IMG/VR virus record: IMGVR_UViG_3300018416_002324
Location: 1-22,042 of that record
DNA length: 22,042 nucleotides
Direction: 5' to 3' (one strand)
DNA from: a virus
Positions 1-6,671 of the stretch are shown one piece after another (position 1 is the stretch's first letter; every line of letters begins with the position of its first letter). Position numbers and translations under genes: made by a program. A model generated the notes under the pieces. The model searched no databases and had not been told where the DNA came from. It worked only from the letters and a program-made list of their open reading frames with translations.

Positions 1-633
1 CCGACTTACAAAAAGTCGCTCGTTGAATTTTATACCTTTACTCGACCTCTGAGTGATCTTAAGGAAGATCATGGTCTTCATGAGGATGCAAAAACATACT
101 TAGTCAAAGAGATTGGTTGGCGATGGGGAGACTTCACTATCGAGGTGCCAGAAACTGACGAAGAAATTGCTGAGTGGTTAGAGTTCAAGGACGAAGGTCA
201 ATATGAAACATTCTATGATCTTGCAGTTGACTACGGTCTGACTGAAACAGACGAAGAGACTGGAGAAGAAGTCTTGCCATCAGATCGAAGCGTAGTCGAA
301 TTGATTGAAGGAATGCTATTGCCTGATCTTGATGACGATTACATTATGATCAGCGAGGATTATCCTGATGCTCAAATGAATTCTACTTGGGATGGATGTT
401 GGGAAGACTGGAGTATCAGAACTGGTTGGACAAAAGAAGCACCAGTGTTAGATGATATCGATGAATTAATCGAAGAGGTCGATGAAGCATACGCTGAAGA
501 ATACGAAGAAGGCGTAGAGGCACTTGGTTGGACATTCGAAACCTGCGAATACGAAATGCACTGTAAGCCCATGATCACTCCTATCGATGAAAATGGTGAA
601 GAGATCGGTGAACCAATGATGTCAGAGGAATAA
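1..633 (+). CDS. Acidic hypothetical phage protein, 5'-truncated by window edge
   Basis: The reading frame is open from the first base to TAA at 631-633, giving 210 visible residues; the true start lies upstream. An internal GTG at 145 could be read as a start, but the frame continues without a stop through the preceding 144 bases with similar codon use, and there is no Shine-Dalgarno sequence before 145. The protein is very rich in Glu and Asp, with many Trp and Tyr residues, and has no membrane segment. I do not recognise a family. It ends two bases before the next start codon, so it heads a compact run of small genes that also contains 636-830 and 830-1141. An acidic soluble protein could be a DNA mimic or an early host-takeover protein, but nothing in the sequence proves this. 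Confidence 0.75.
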   Translation, partial: PTYKKSLVEFYTFTRPLSDLKEDHGLHEDAKTYLVKEIGWRWGDFTIEVPETDEEIAEWLEFKDEGQYETFYDLAVDYGLTETDEETGEEVLPSDRSVVELIEGMLLPDLDDDYIMISEDYPDAQMNSTWDGCWEDWSIRTGWTKEAPVLDDIDELIEEVDEAYAEEYEEGVEALGWTFETCEYEMHCKPMITPIDENGEEIGEPMMSEE

Positions 634-635
634 TC

Positions 636-830
636 ATGGAATGGGTATTAGTATACATCACTCTCACTTTTCATGGTCATCCAATAGTAGAGGAACTCGG
701 TCGATACGATTCAATGGCTGAATGCTTTAAGGCTAGAGAGTACAAATCTTTAGAATTGGGAAGTGAGTCGGGTTACTTTCCTGTAGGATCTCAGGCTGTG
801 TGCGTGTCAAATCTAAAGGAAATTCATTAA
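636..830 (+). CDS. Small hypothetical phage protein (64 aa)
   Basis: ATG at 636 follows AGAGGA at 624-629 with good spacing, two bases after the upstream stop. The 64-residue product has a hydrophobic N-terminal beta-like stretch (MEWVLVYITLTF), a central helix-like segment around GRYDSMAECFKAREY, and a second Cys in AVCVSN near the C terminus. The two cysteines (near residues 29 and 56) could pair or bind metal. Small proteins of this pattern are common in marine T4-like phages, but I cannot assign a function. Its TAA stop (828-830) overlaps the next ATG, so the two are probably translationally coupled. Confidence 0.65.
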   Translation: MEWVLVYITLTFHGHPIVEELGRYDSMAECFKAREYKSLELGSESGYFPVGSQAVCVSNLKEIH

Positions 831-1141
831 TGAATTTAGACATGTTCGGAAATCCTGTGGGAACAAAATACCCAGGAGAAGATGGTTGTCCCGAAGGCAT
901 GATGTGTATTCCTGAACAGGACTTTCGCTCAATGCTTACGGATAATGACATGCAATACACTGCGGAAGGAACGATTGAACCTGCACAAGGCGATGCAGAA
1001 GCAATCATCGACTTCACAAAGGATTTGCTGTTTTTAGATATCAGCGTAATCCTTAACATGGCTGTACCTCTCACTATATTTGCTATATATGGCTTAACTA
1101 TCTACGCAGGAGTGAAATTCATACAAAAAAAGTTCTCCTAA
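830..1141 (+). CDS. Small single-pass membrane protein (103 aa)
   Basis: The start chosen is ATG 830 (TAATG overlap with the upstream stop). AAAGGA at 815-820 is well placed for it, while an in-frame GTG at 800 has no such site. The first 70 residues are polar and acidic with two Cys (GEDGCPEGMMC). Residues of about 72-96 form one strong transmembrane helix ending in a Lys-rich tail (KFIQKKFS), so the long N-terminal part should face outward or into the periplasm by the positive-inside rule. No recognised family. It closes the first three-gene run before the promoter at 1156. Confidence 0.65.
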   Translation: MNLDMFGNPVGTKYPGEDGCPEGMMCIPEQDFRSMLTDNDMQYTAEGTIEPAQGDAEAIIDFTKDLLFLDISVILNMAVPLTIFAIYGLTIYAGVKFIQKKFS

Positions 1142-1155
1142 ACCAAAAATAATGG

Positions 1156-1183
1156 TTGACTTACTGGTGGATCCTGTTATTAT
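1156..1183 (+). promoter_or_regulatory. Sigma70-like early promoter P1
   Basis: TTGACT at 1156-1161 and TATTAT at 1178-1183 are separated by 16 bases, with a TG just before the -10. The spacer carries GGTGGATCCTG, a variant of a motif shared with promoters at 1415, 3690 and 3987. It drives the 60-residue gene at 1215. Confidence 0.75.
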
Positions 1184-1214
1184 ATAATCTGAACTAGCGA
1201 AAAGGACAGATCAT

Positions 1215-1397
1215 ATGGAACTCCAAGTCATTGAAATCCCAAACATTCATGAGTTTGTCGGTAGCATTCCTGCCGGTAAAAGTCTTACTGTCTATGAAAA
1301 GGGTACTGACCCATTAGACGGCTATGTCTTGTATGGTTTTGATGAAATCGGCATGTTTGATGCTGAGTTCAAAGCACCAGCCTATTGTTTTTGTTAA
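1215..1397 (+). CDS. Small hypothetical protein (60 aa)
   Basis: ATG 1215 is preceded by AAAAGGA at 1200-1206. The product has 60 residues, is acidic, and ends in a striking AYCFC C terminus. It has no membrane segment or signal peptide, and I do not recognise a family. It lies alone between two nearly identical promoters (1156 and 1415), so it is a single-gene transcription unit, or the first gene of a read-through unit into the VWA gene. It is probably an early accessory protein. The ORF, the ribosome site and the promoter together make it credible despite its size. Confidence 0.65.
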   Translation: MELQVIEIPNIHEFVGSIPAGKSLTVYEKGTDPLDGYVLYGFDEIGMFDAEFKAPAYCFC

Positions 1398-1414
1398 AAA
1401 AGTGAAAATAATGG

Positions 1415-1442
1415 TTGACATTCTGGTGGATCCTGTTAGGAT
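1415..1442 (+). promoter_or_regulatory. Sigma70-like early promoter P2
   Basis: TTGACA at 1415-1420, a 16-base spacer, then TAGGAT at 1437-1442 (a second possible -10, TATACA, lies just downstream). The flank and spacer (AATAATGG before the -35 and CTGGTGGATCCTGTTA inside) are almost identical to P1 at 1156. Drives the VWA protein at 1467. Confidence 0.75.
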
Positions 1443-1466
1443 ATACATATAGTCAAGGAGAAAGTG

Positions 1467-3674
1467 ATGTTTTCACAAAAATCAGTTCTAGCCCGCTTAC
1501 TCGCTAATGAGAATATTAGCGTCCAGCAGGGCAATTTTAAGACTGCCTTCTTTGATGTCGAGAATCGTGTTCTCGGTCTTCCTCTCTGGAAAGAGATGTC
1601 GGCTGATGTTTATGATCTTCTCGTAGGTCATGAAGTCGGTCACGCATTATACACACCTTCTGTCGATAAGATCCAGATCAAAGGTGTTCCCTTCGCATAC
1701 GTTAACGTGATTGAAGATATTCGGATTGAGAAGAAAGTTCTCTCCAAGTATCCTGGTCTTGTTAACAATTTCAAGCGTGGGTATAAAGAGTTAGTCGAGA
1801 TGAATATCTTCGGCACCAAAGAGAAGGACATTAATGAGATGTCTTTCATGGATCGTCTTAACATCAAAGCCAAAGGTCGTGATCTGGTCGATGTGGAGTT
1901 CTCTGAGGAAGAGCAACCCTATGTCGATATGGCTATGAAGGTCGAGACATTCGAAGATGTTGAGAAAGTTTGCCGTGAGCTGGTTGCTTGGATCGGCGAG
2001 AAGTCTGAAGATCAGCAAGAGCAAGAGTCAGCGATGACTGCCGAGCAAATGCAGGATCTCATTGATCAACTTAAAGATGAAGACCAGACACCACCTCAAA
2101 GTGGTGAAGGTGAGTCAGAAGAATCTGATGAGAATGGTGAGGAGTCTAGCGACTCATCCAGCGACTCAGAAGATGGCGAAGGTGAGGAGTCTAGCGACTC
2201 ATCCAGCGACTCAGAAGAGGGAGATGAAGAGGGCGAAGAAAGTTCTTCTAGCGCCCAAGACACTCCAGCTACCGATGAGTTAGAGTCCGATGATGGCGAA
2301 AAGTCTATCGCTGGCAAAGGGGCTGACGGTGTGCCAGAGGGACTTCCTGAAGTTGAGACTGAGAATGCTCAATCTCAAAACATGGAAACGCTTGTCGATA
2401 GCATCGGCAAAGTTTACGTGCAGGGAATGCCACGTGCGGTTTTCGAAATCCTTCGTAACGATTACAAGACAATTTTGGCTGAGCGAGTAAAGCATGACCA
2501 AAAGCTGGTTGAACTGGGTTACGAATTTGATGAGAATCCCGTTGCGTTTTCTACTTTCATGGCTGAGACCAAGCAAGTGGTTAATCTCATGGCTAAAGAA
2601 TTTGAGATGCGTAAGGCTGCCTATCGTTCAGTTCGAGCCCGTACTTCGACTAAGGGTTCGCTTGATGTGAACAAGCTTCACTCTTACAAGTATGACGACC
2701 AGTTGTTCAAGCAGGTCACTACTCTTGCCGACGGTAAGAATCATGGAATGATCATGCTGGTTGATTACTCTGGATCAATGTATCATCGTTTGCCTGCGGT
2801 AATTCGCCAGACGATTGCTCTGGTTCAGTTCTGCAAGCGAGTGAACATTCCCTTTGAAGTTTACAGTTTCACTTCTACACGTGGTAGCGTTGATCGAGAT
2901 GCACTAAAAGCCGCTTCTAGCAACTTGACCCGATTCGAGTATGATGAACTGGTGTTGAACCAGCTATTCACCAACAAGATGGGCAAGCGTGATTATGATG
3001 AGGCACTGAAGGGCTTCTATGATTCAATCATGAAAGTTCGTTACCTGAACCGATATGAGGCACTGGGAAGCACTCCTTTGAACTCTGCTCTTCTAGCCTG
3101 TGAGCATATCATCAAAGATTTTCGAAAGAACAATCCAGTTCATAAACTGAACCTGATTACTCTGACTGATGGTCACTCAGATGCCGCTAGTATGGTTTAC
3201 GGGGCTGATTATGATCCATATAATTCAGCCGGTCAACGTCAACGTCAGCTAATTATTCCAGTGAACGGAAAGAATGTCACTCTTGAATATGGGTGGGGTC
3301 GATACCGTGAGCAAACTGCCGCACTTCTGAAAGCGATTTCTGGCAATGATATCACCACTGCAAACTTCTTTATCTGTGACCGTCGTGATTTTCGATCTGA
3401 ACAGTATGCAATACTTGCTTGGGATCACGCCGCTCAAAAGAAAGCAAAAAGTGATATGTCAAAGAACGGTGTTTGGATTGTCGAGAACGACTCAGGTTAT
3501 GATCGCCGATTCATTATGCTGGACAAGTCTGCTTCTATGTCAGGTGAGACTGATGAACTTGAAATTGACTCAAGTGCAACCCCAGCCCAGATCGCCCGTG
3601 CCTTCAAAAAGCACAGTGGATCTAAGAAAGGCAACCGAGTTGTTACTCAGAAATTTGCAGAATTAGTTGCCTAA
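1467..3674 (+). CDS. HEVGH zinc-peptidase-like / VWA-domain protein (CobT-like)
   Basis: The start is ATG 1467, six bases after AAGGAG (1455-1460); a GTG at 1464 is too close to that site. Of 735 residues, the N-terminal part holds HEVGH at 55-59 with a downstream NVIED (80-84) that could give the third zinc ligand, as in gluzincin peptidases. Residues of about 205-262 are a Ser/Asp/Glu linker. The C-terminal half is a von Willebrand A domain with the MIDAS motif DYSGS at 433-437 and a later TLTDGHSD. This layout matches the CobT-like VWA proteins that marine T4-like phages carry beside a CobS-like AAA+ protein, which here begins at 4058. AAA+/VWA pairs act as chaperone-like remodelling machines. 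A role in cobalamin synthesis is not supported because no other cobalt-chelatase gene is present. The substrate is unknown. Confidence 0.85.
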   Translation: MFSQKSVLARLLANENISVQQGNFKTAFFDVENRVLGLPLWKEMSADVYDLLVGHEVGHALYTPSVDKIQIKGVPFAYVNVIEDIRIEKKVLSKYPGLVNNFKRGYKELVEMNIFGTKEKDINEMSFMDRLNIKAKGRDLVDVEFSEEEQPYVDMAMKVETFEDVEKVCRELVAWIGEKSEDQQEQESAMTAEQMQDLIDQLKDEDQTPPQSGEGESEESDENGEESSDSSSDSEDGEGEESSDSSSDSEEGDEEGEESSSSAQDTPATDELESDDGEKSIAGKGADGVPEGLPEVETENAQSQNMETLVDSIGKVYVQGMPRAVFEILRNDYKTILAERVKHDQKLVELGYEFDENPVAFSTFMAETKQVVNLMAKEFEMRKAAYRSVRARTSTKGSLDVNKLHSYKYDDQLFKQVTTLADGKNHGMIMLVDYSGSMYHRLPAVIRQTIALVQFCKRVNIPFEVYSFTSTRGSVDRDALKAASSNLTRFEYDELVLNQLFTNKMGKRDYDEALKGFYDSIMKVRYLNRYEALGSTPLNSALLACEHIIKDFRKNNPVHKLNLITLTDGHSDAASMVYGADYDPYNSAGQRQRQLIIPVNGKNVTLEYGWGRYREQTAALLKAISGNDITTANFFICDRRDFRSEQYAILAWDHAAQKKAKSDMSKNGVWIVENDSGYDRRFIMLDKSASMSGETDELEIDSSATPAQIARAFKKHSGSKKGNRVVTQKFAELVA
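2136..2218 (+). repeat. Tandem 38-bp direct repeat, period 45
   Basis: The stretch beginning GGTGAGGAGTCTAGCGACTC occurs at 2136-2173 and again, identical over 38 bases, at 2181-2218. It encodes repeated GEESSDSSSDSE in the acidic Ser linker of the VWA protein. It looks like a recent tandem duplication and may vary in copy number. Confidence 0.9.
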
Positions 3675-3689
3675 AAGTGAAATTAAGGG

Positions 3690-3717
3690 TTGACTTACGG
3701 GTCAATCCTGCTAAAAT
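3690..3717 (+). promoter_or_regulatory. Sigma70-like early promoter P3
   Basis: TTGACT at 3690-3695, 16-base spacer, TAAAAT at 3712-3717 with TG before it. The -35 region and spacer form an imperfect inverted repeat (GGGTTGAC with GTCAATCC). Drives the gene at 3754. Confidence 0.75.
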
Positions 3718-3753
3718 ATAATCTGAAATTGAGTTAAACCTTTGGAGATGAAA

Positions 3754-3990
3754 ATGCAAAAAGTTCAGGAAAAAATGCAAGCGATCAGTGCCGCTCAGAA
3801 TGCCTTCGCTACTATAGAAAGTATTCGACCAGGTGCAATACCTCAAGAAACTAAGGTGCTGTTAGCCGAACTGAAAGTCGATCTAATGGATATACAAGAT
3901 GCCCAAGAAGAGCAAAACTCTTCTGGTCCGTTTGGAGAAATGAACAATTTAGTTGAAAATTTCTTTGAAAATAATGCATTTAAAGGTTGA
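3754..3990 (+). CDS. Small helical hypothetical protein (78 aa)
   Basis: ATG 3754 is chosen because GGAG at 3744-3747 gives a 6-base spacing; upstream in-frame TTG 3742 and ATG 3748 overlap that ribosome site. The 78 residues are mostly predicted helix, with Gln, Glu and Ala repeats (QKVQEKMQAISAAQ) and a second helix around KVLLAELKVDLMDIQDAQEE. This fits a small coiled-coil or helical-bundle protein. No family is recognised. It sits between the CobT-like and CobS-like genes with its own promoter, and its TGA stop lies inside the -35 box of the next promoter, so it may work with that pair. Confidence 0.65.
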   Translation: MQKVQEKMQAISAAQNAFATIESIRPGAIPQETKVLLAELKVDLMDIQDAQEEQNSSGPFGEMNNLVENFFENNAFKG

Positions 3991-4014
3991 CATTGTGGTC
4001 CAACCTGCTATACT
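3987..4014 (+). promoter_or_regulatory. Sigma70-like early promoter P4
   Basis: TTGACA at 3987-3992 contains the TGA stop of the preceding gene (3988-3990). After a 16-base spacer comes TATACT at 4009-4014 in an extended TGC context. The spacer GGTCCAACCTG is the P1-P3 motif, and GGTTGAC with GTCCAACC forms a near-palindrome. Drives the CobS-like gene. Confidence 0.8.
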
Positions 4015-4057
4015 ACTTGTATAGATTGAGATAAACCAAGTGACTGGAGACTATATT

Positions 4058-5260
4058 ATGATGAATTTATCCGAAACCCAAGCCAATCTTCTTGACTCGT
4101 TTGTAGCGGCTCACGAAGGTAAGGCTTCTTTTGAGCGCCAAGAGATGTTTACTTTTGCCGAAGAGAATGGCTTTAGTGGCTCTGCCGCTTACACTCTCAT
4201 GAAACAACTCCCTCGCATCGGTCGTGGTATTTACCAGATGATCGGCTCGGGAAATGTTGTTCCCATGACACCCCAAGTATCGCCGCAAGCGATACCTCAG
4301 CAACCCGCACCAGCCGCACCTGTTGCCGCTGTCGGTAAAGTGCAGTCTACCTCTTCTGAGGAAGTCTACGTGCCTAGTGCTGATTCTACGTTTGTGAAGT
4401 GGGGCTATTTCACTGACGTTAAGAAGATTATTCAAAGCCAACTGTTCTATCCCATGTACGTTGCTGGTCTCTCTGGTAACGGTAAGACGATGATGATCGA
4501 ACAAGCCTGCGCTACCCTCAAGCGTGAATACGTCCGTGTTCAGATTACGCCTGAGACTGATGAGGATGATCTGATCGGTGGATTCCGCTTGCTGAATGGC
4601 GAGACTGTCTTTGCAAAAGGTCCAGTCATCAAGGCGATGGAAGCTGGAGCGATCCTGTTGATCGATGAGATTGATCGTGGCTCGAACAAGCTAATGTGTC
4701 TGCAAGGCATTCTAGAAGGCAAGCCCTTCATGATCAAGAAAACTGGTGAAGTGGTTACACCTCAGCCAGGGTTCAACGTCATTGCTACTGCTAACACTAA
4801 AGGTCAAGGAGATGAACAGGGTCGCTTCATTGCGGCAACGATTATCGATGAGGCATTCCTTGAGCGTTTCACTATTACGCTTGAGCAACCTTACCCTTCG
4901 GCTGCCGTTGAGAAGCGAATCGTTAACAACCACATGACCAAGTTCGGTGCGAATGATACTGAGTTTGCTGAAAAGCTAGTGCAATGGGGTCAAGCGATCC
5001 GTAAGACTTTCCAAGAAGGTGGGGTCGATGAGATCATCTCAACTCGCCGTCTGTGCCACATTGTTCAGACCTTCTCAATCTTCAATGACCGAATGAAGGC
5101 TATCGAATTGTGTGTCAATCGTTTCGACACTGATACACGTGGTGCCTTCATCGATCTTTACACTAAGATCGACACTGGTGCATACCAGACTGAAGAGATC
5201 CTCTCTGAGATGGACGCACCAACGCCCACCGATGAGGACTTAGCCAACACCCAGTTCTAA
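4058..5260 (+). CDS. cobS: CobS-like AAA+ ATPase (MoxR-type), phage family
   Basis: The start is ATG 4058 (or 4061) behind TGGAGA at 4045-4050; the in-frame GTG at 4040 lies upstream of that site. The 400-residue protein has a small N-terminal helical domain (1-62), a Pro/Ala/Gln linker (68-95), then an AAA+ module with Walker A GLSGNGKT (137-144), Walker B ILLIDEID (199-206), a sensor-type VIATANTKG, and a C-terminal helical lid. This is the protein annotated as CobS in marine T4-like phages. In bacteria CobS is the ATPase of the aerobic cobaltochelatase. Without CobN, and next to a VWA/HExxH partner, the phage protein is better seen as the motor of a two-part remodelling system. It ends 18 bases before a strong terminator, closing the early block. 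Confidence 0.88.
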   Translation: MMNLSETQANLLDSFVAAHEGKASFERQEMFTFAEENGFSGSAAYTLMKQLPRIGRGIYQMIGSGNVVPMTPQVSPQAIPQQPAPAAPVAAVGKVQSTSSEEVYVPSADSTFVKWGYFTDVKKIIQSQLFYPMYVAGLSGNGKTMMIEQACATLKREYVRVQITPETDEDDLIGGFRLLNGETVFAKGPVIKAMEAGAILLIDEIDRGSNKLMCLQGILEGKPFMIKKTGEVVTPQPGFNVIATANTKGQGDEQGRFIAATIIDEAFLERFTITLEQPYPSAAVEKRIVNNHMTKFGANDTEFAEKLVQWGQAIRKTFQEGGVDEIISTRRLCHIVQTFSIFNDRMKAIELCVNRFDTDTRGAFIDLYTKIDTGAYQTEEILSEMDAPTPTDEDLANTQF

Positions 5261-5278
5261 ATAGTAGACAGGGTTTTA

Positions 5279-5303
5279 CAGGAGCTTCGGCTCCTGTTTT
5301 TTT
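5279..5303 (+). terminator. Rho-independent terminator
   Basis: A perfect 7-bp stem CAGGAGC/GCTCCTG closes a TTCG tetraloop and is followed by seven T. It ends the cobS unit. Confidence 0.93.
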
Positions 5304-5317
5304 CAAAAGGATAAAAT

Positions 5318-5686
5318 ATGGGACTATTACAATACGGACTGCTAGGAGCTATTTTGGCTTTTACAGTAAACCAATCAGAAGTTTCCCAAGCTGTGGTTGT
5401 TGGAATTATAGCATTATACGCAACCATCTTTTACTATTACGTGATGATGGTTATGATGACCTTAAAAGAGATATCGTTTGACTGGGAGAGCGGTGTCAAT
5501 TATATATGGCAGACTCGTATCATACTAGCTATGGCTATGGCTATTTTGATGATGCAAGGTTATATAGAAGTCTTCTACTACGCATTGCCATTCTTTGCTA
5601 TAGGCTTTATAGGAGACATATTTTCAACGCTGTTACTATTGGGATTCATCTCACTAAGTGACGCAAAGAAAGACCCTAAAGACTAG
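5318..5686 (+). CDS. Polytopic membrane protein, about four TM helices (122 aa)
   Basis: ATG 5318 has AAAAGGA about 7 bases upstream. The 122-residue protein is strongly hydrophobic: helices at roughly 3-18, 26-49, 68-90 and 91-113, with a short polar loop around EISFDWESG and a basic C-terminal tail (DAKKDPKD). The Tyr-rich YYYVMM segment and many Met residues are notable. No conserved family is recognised. It starts just after the terminator at 5279 and has no clear promoter of its own, so it may depend on read-through. It could be a holin-like, superinfection-exclusion or channel protein, but there is no evidence to choose. Confidence 0.7.
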   Translation: MGLLQYGLLGAILAFTVNQSEVSQAVVVGIIALYATIFYYYVMMVMMTLKEISFDWESGVNYIWQTRIILAMAMAILMMQGYIEVFYYALPFFAIGFIGDIFSTLLLLGFISLSDAKKDPKD

Positions 5687-5749
5687 TCTAACTTTTGTTC
5701 AACTAATGCCATTCATGATATTGATGATATAGTCAATCTTCATAAAACC

Positions 5750-5778
5750 TTAACACAATCCTGATAATTTTGTTATAT
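5750..5778 (+). promoter_or_regulatory. Possible weak sigma70-like promoter
   Basis: TTAACA at 5750-5755, a 17-base spacer, TTATAT at 5773-5778 with TG before it. A GTTAC-taagc-GTAAC inverted repeat follows near the expected transcription start. It would serve the secreted protein at 5835. The match is imperfect. Confidence 0.4.
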
Positions 5779-5834
5779 ATAAAGACGTTACTAAGCGTAA
5801 CACTTCCATTAAATTACTACAGGAGTATAAACAT

Positions 5835-6068
5835 ATGAAAAATTTAGTTATTGGTGCTTGTCTTGTTGCCTCAGGATTTGCTGGTACTGCGTCTGCCGAA
5901 GCAAAAGATTATGTAGCACGATTGAATGATAACGGATTGTATTGTGCCAGAGTCGAGACAGTTGGAATCAATGGTTTGCCTCAGCGTAAAACACGATGCC
6001 GAACATTAGAGGGTTGGGAAAAAGCTGGATATTTAGTAGGACAAAAAGAGGTATCAGAGGTAGAATAA
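5835..6068 (+). CDS. Small secreted protein of alphaproteobacterial type (77 aa)
   Basis: ATG 5835 follows CAGGAG at 5819-5824. Residues 1-21 are a classical signal peptide ending in GTASA, so the mature protein of about 56 residues should be periplasmic or secreted. The mature part has LYCARVE, a basic RKTRCRT and a LEGWEKAGY segment. This C...(R/K)xxC(R/K)T..xW arrangement resembles short secreted proteins common in Alphaproteobacteria (recalled from memory, not searched). The two Cys would fit a disulfide. Function unknown. Its TAA overlaps the start of the next gene (ATAATG), which suggests coupling. Confidence 0.7.
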   Translation: MKNLVIGACLVASGFAGTASAEAKDYVARLNDNGLYCARVETVGINGLPQRKTRCRTLEGWEKAGYLVGQKEVSEVE

Positions 6069-6274
6069 TGATTAAGTCGATCCGAAACTGGACACTTGGT
6101 GTTTTATTCTTTGGTTTGTGTATGATAGGATTTGCGGGTCCATTAATTTGGCCCGAACTGTACACGCATCACTATTCAATTCCCCTTGTTCAACATCATG
6201 TAGAACTGTGTGGCATGGAGCCGATTAACGTAATTCAATTCTGTGAACCTTTTGAAGTAATTGGGATCGCTTAG
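6068..6274 (+). CDS. Small membrane-anchored or secreted protein (68 aa)
   Basis: ATG 6068 overlaps the upstream TAA, and GAGG lies at about 6056-6059. The frame also extends upstream to an ATG at 5996, but that part overlaps the secreted protein and would put 24 charged residues before the membrane segment. Residues 8-27 form a hydrophobic helix after a basic start (MIKSIRNW), either a signal anchor or an uncleaved signal peptide. The outer part has His-rich THHYSIPLVQHH and two Cys (ELCGME, QFCEP). The His/Cys content suggests possible metal binding, but no family is recognised. Confidence 0.65.
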   Translation: MIKSIRNWTLGVLFFGLCMIGFAGPLIWPELYTHHYSIPLVQHHVELCGMEPINVIQFCEPFEVIGIA

Positions 6275-6325
6275 AAATACTGAGATCAAAGGTGTCATTT
6301 TAACGACACTTTTGCACATAAAGTA

Positions 6326-6347
6326 GGCGCCGAAAGGCGCCTTTTTT
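6326..6347 (+). terminator. Rho-independent terminator
   Basis: GGCGCC-gaaa-GGCGCC (6326-6341) followed by six T. A weaker GTGTC/GACAC hairpin followed by TTTT lies just upstream near 6291-6313. The last T is the first base of the late promoter box. Confidence 0.9.
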
Positions 6348-6354
6348 ATAAATA
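6347..6354 (+). promoter_or_regulatory. T4-type late promoter TATAAATA
   Basis: An exact T4 late-promoter -10 box, the sequence read by host core RNA polymerase carrying the gp55 sigma with gp33/gp45. It follows directly on the terminator and is 35 bases before the start of the curli block. No other convincing promoter is visible until 11660. Confidence 0.8.
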
Positions 6355-6388
6355 ATCGTATAATGAAAACTACTCAGAGGAATTGGAT

Positions 6389-6667
6389 ATGGAAATGCTA
6401 CAGTTTGTAGCGGATGTTGGGTTTCCAATTGCATCTGCACTCGCTGGTGGATTCTTTGTTTTCTTGACACTCAAGTTCATCTTAGATGGCGTACTTGGTG
6501 ACATAAAAACTCAAAGAGGATTTGCTCAGTCACTTGATAATCGAATTAAAACAATGAACAATGAAGTAGTCAGAATTGATGTTTCAGTATGTCACGCTTT
6601 TGGAATATCTCCTGACTTAAATCGTCTATCTAGAGCAGATGGACAAACCGACGCAAGGAAGGACTAA
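6389..6667 (+). CDS. Small membrane protein with C-terminal polar domain (92 aa)
   Basis: ATG 6389 lies 7 bases after CAGAGGA; an upstream in-frame TTG at 6383 is too close to that site. The N-terminal 30 residues hold one membrane helix with a GFPIASALAGG motif. The rest is amphipathic with NRIKTMNNEVVRIDV, probably a short coiled coil. The layout (VGFPI-helix, then coiled coil) is shared with the gene at 6881, so the two look like distant paralogues. Small proteins with this GFPI membrane segment are frequent in phages. A holin-like role is possible but unproven. First gene after the late promoter at 6347. Confidence 0.65.
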   Translation: MEMLQFVADVGFPIASALAGGFFVFLTLKFILDGVLGDIKTQRGFAQSLDNRIKTMNNEVVRIDVSVCHAFGISPDLNRLSRADGQTDARKD

Positions 6668-6671
6668 AAAA

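Noticed and set aside
2062-2317. Forward and reverse ORFs across the acidic linker of the VWA gene
   Set aside because: They are frame shadows of the Ser/Asp/Glu repeat (Ser/Pro-rich on the reverse strand) and have no start signals.
4067-4504. 145-residue reverse-strand ORF opposite cobS
   Set aside because: Lies fully inside the strong AAA+ gene on the other strand, has no ribosome site and shows low-complexity Arg/His content typical of a shadow frame.
1467-5260. Cobalamin biosynthesis as function of the CobT/CobS-like pair
   Set aside because: No CobN or other pathway gene is present, and the phage proteins carry an HEVGH site and different linkers; AAA+/VWA pairs have many other roles.
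5256-5263. Late promoter (TCTAAATA) at the end of cobS
   Set aside because: Lies upstream of the 5279 terminator, so transcripts would stop at once; part of the stop codon context.
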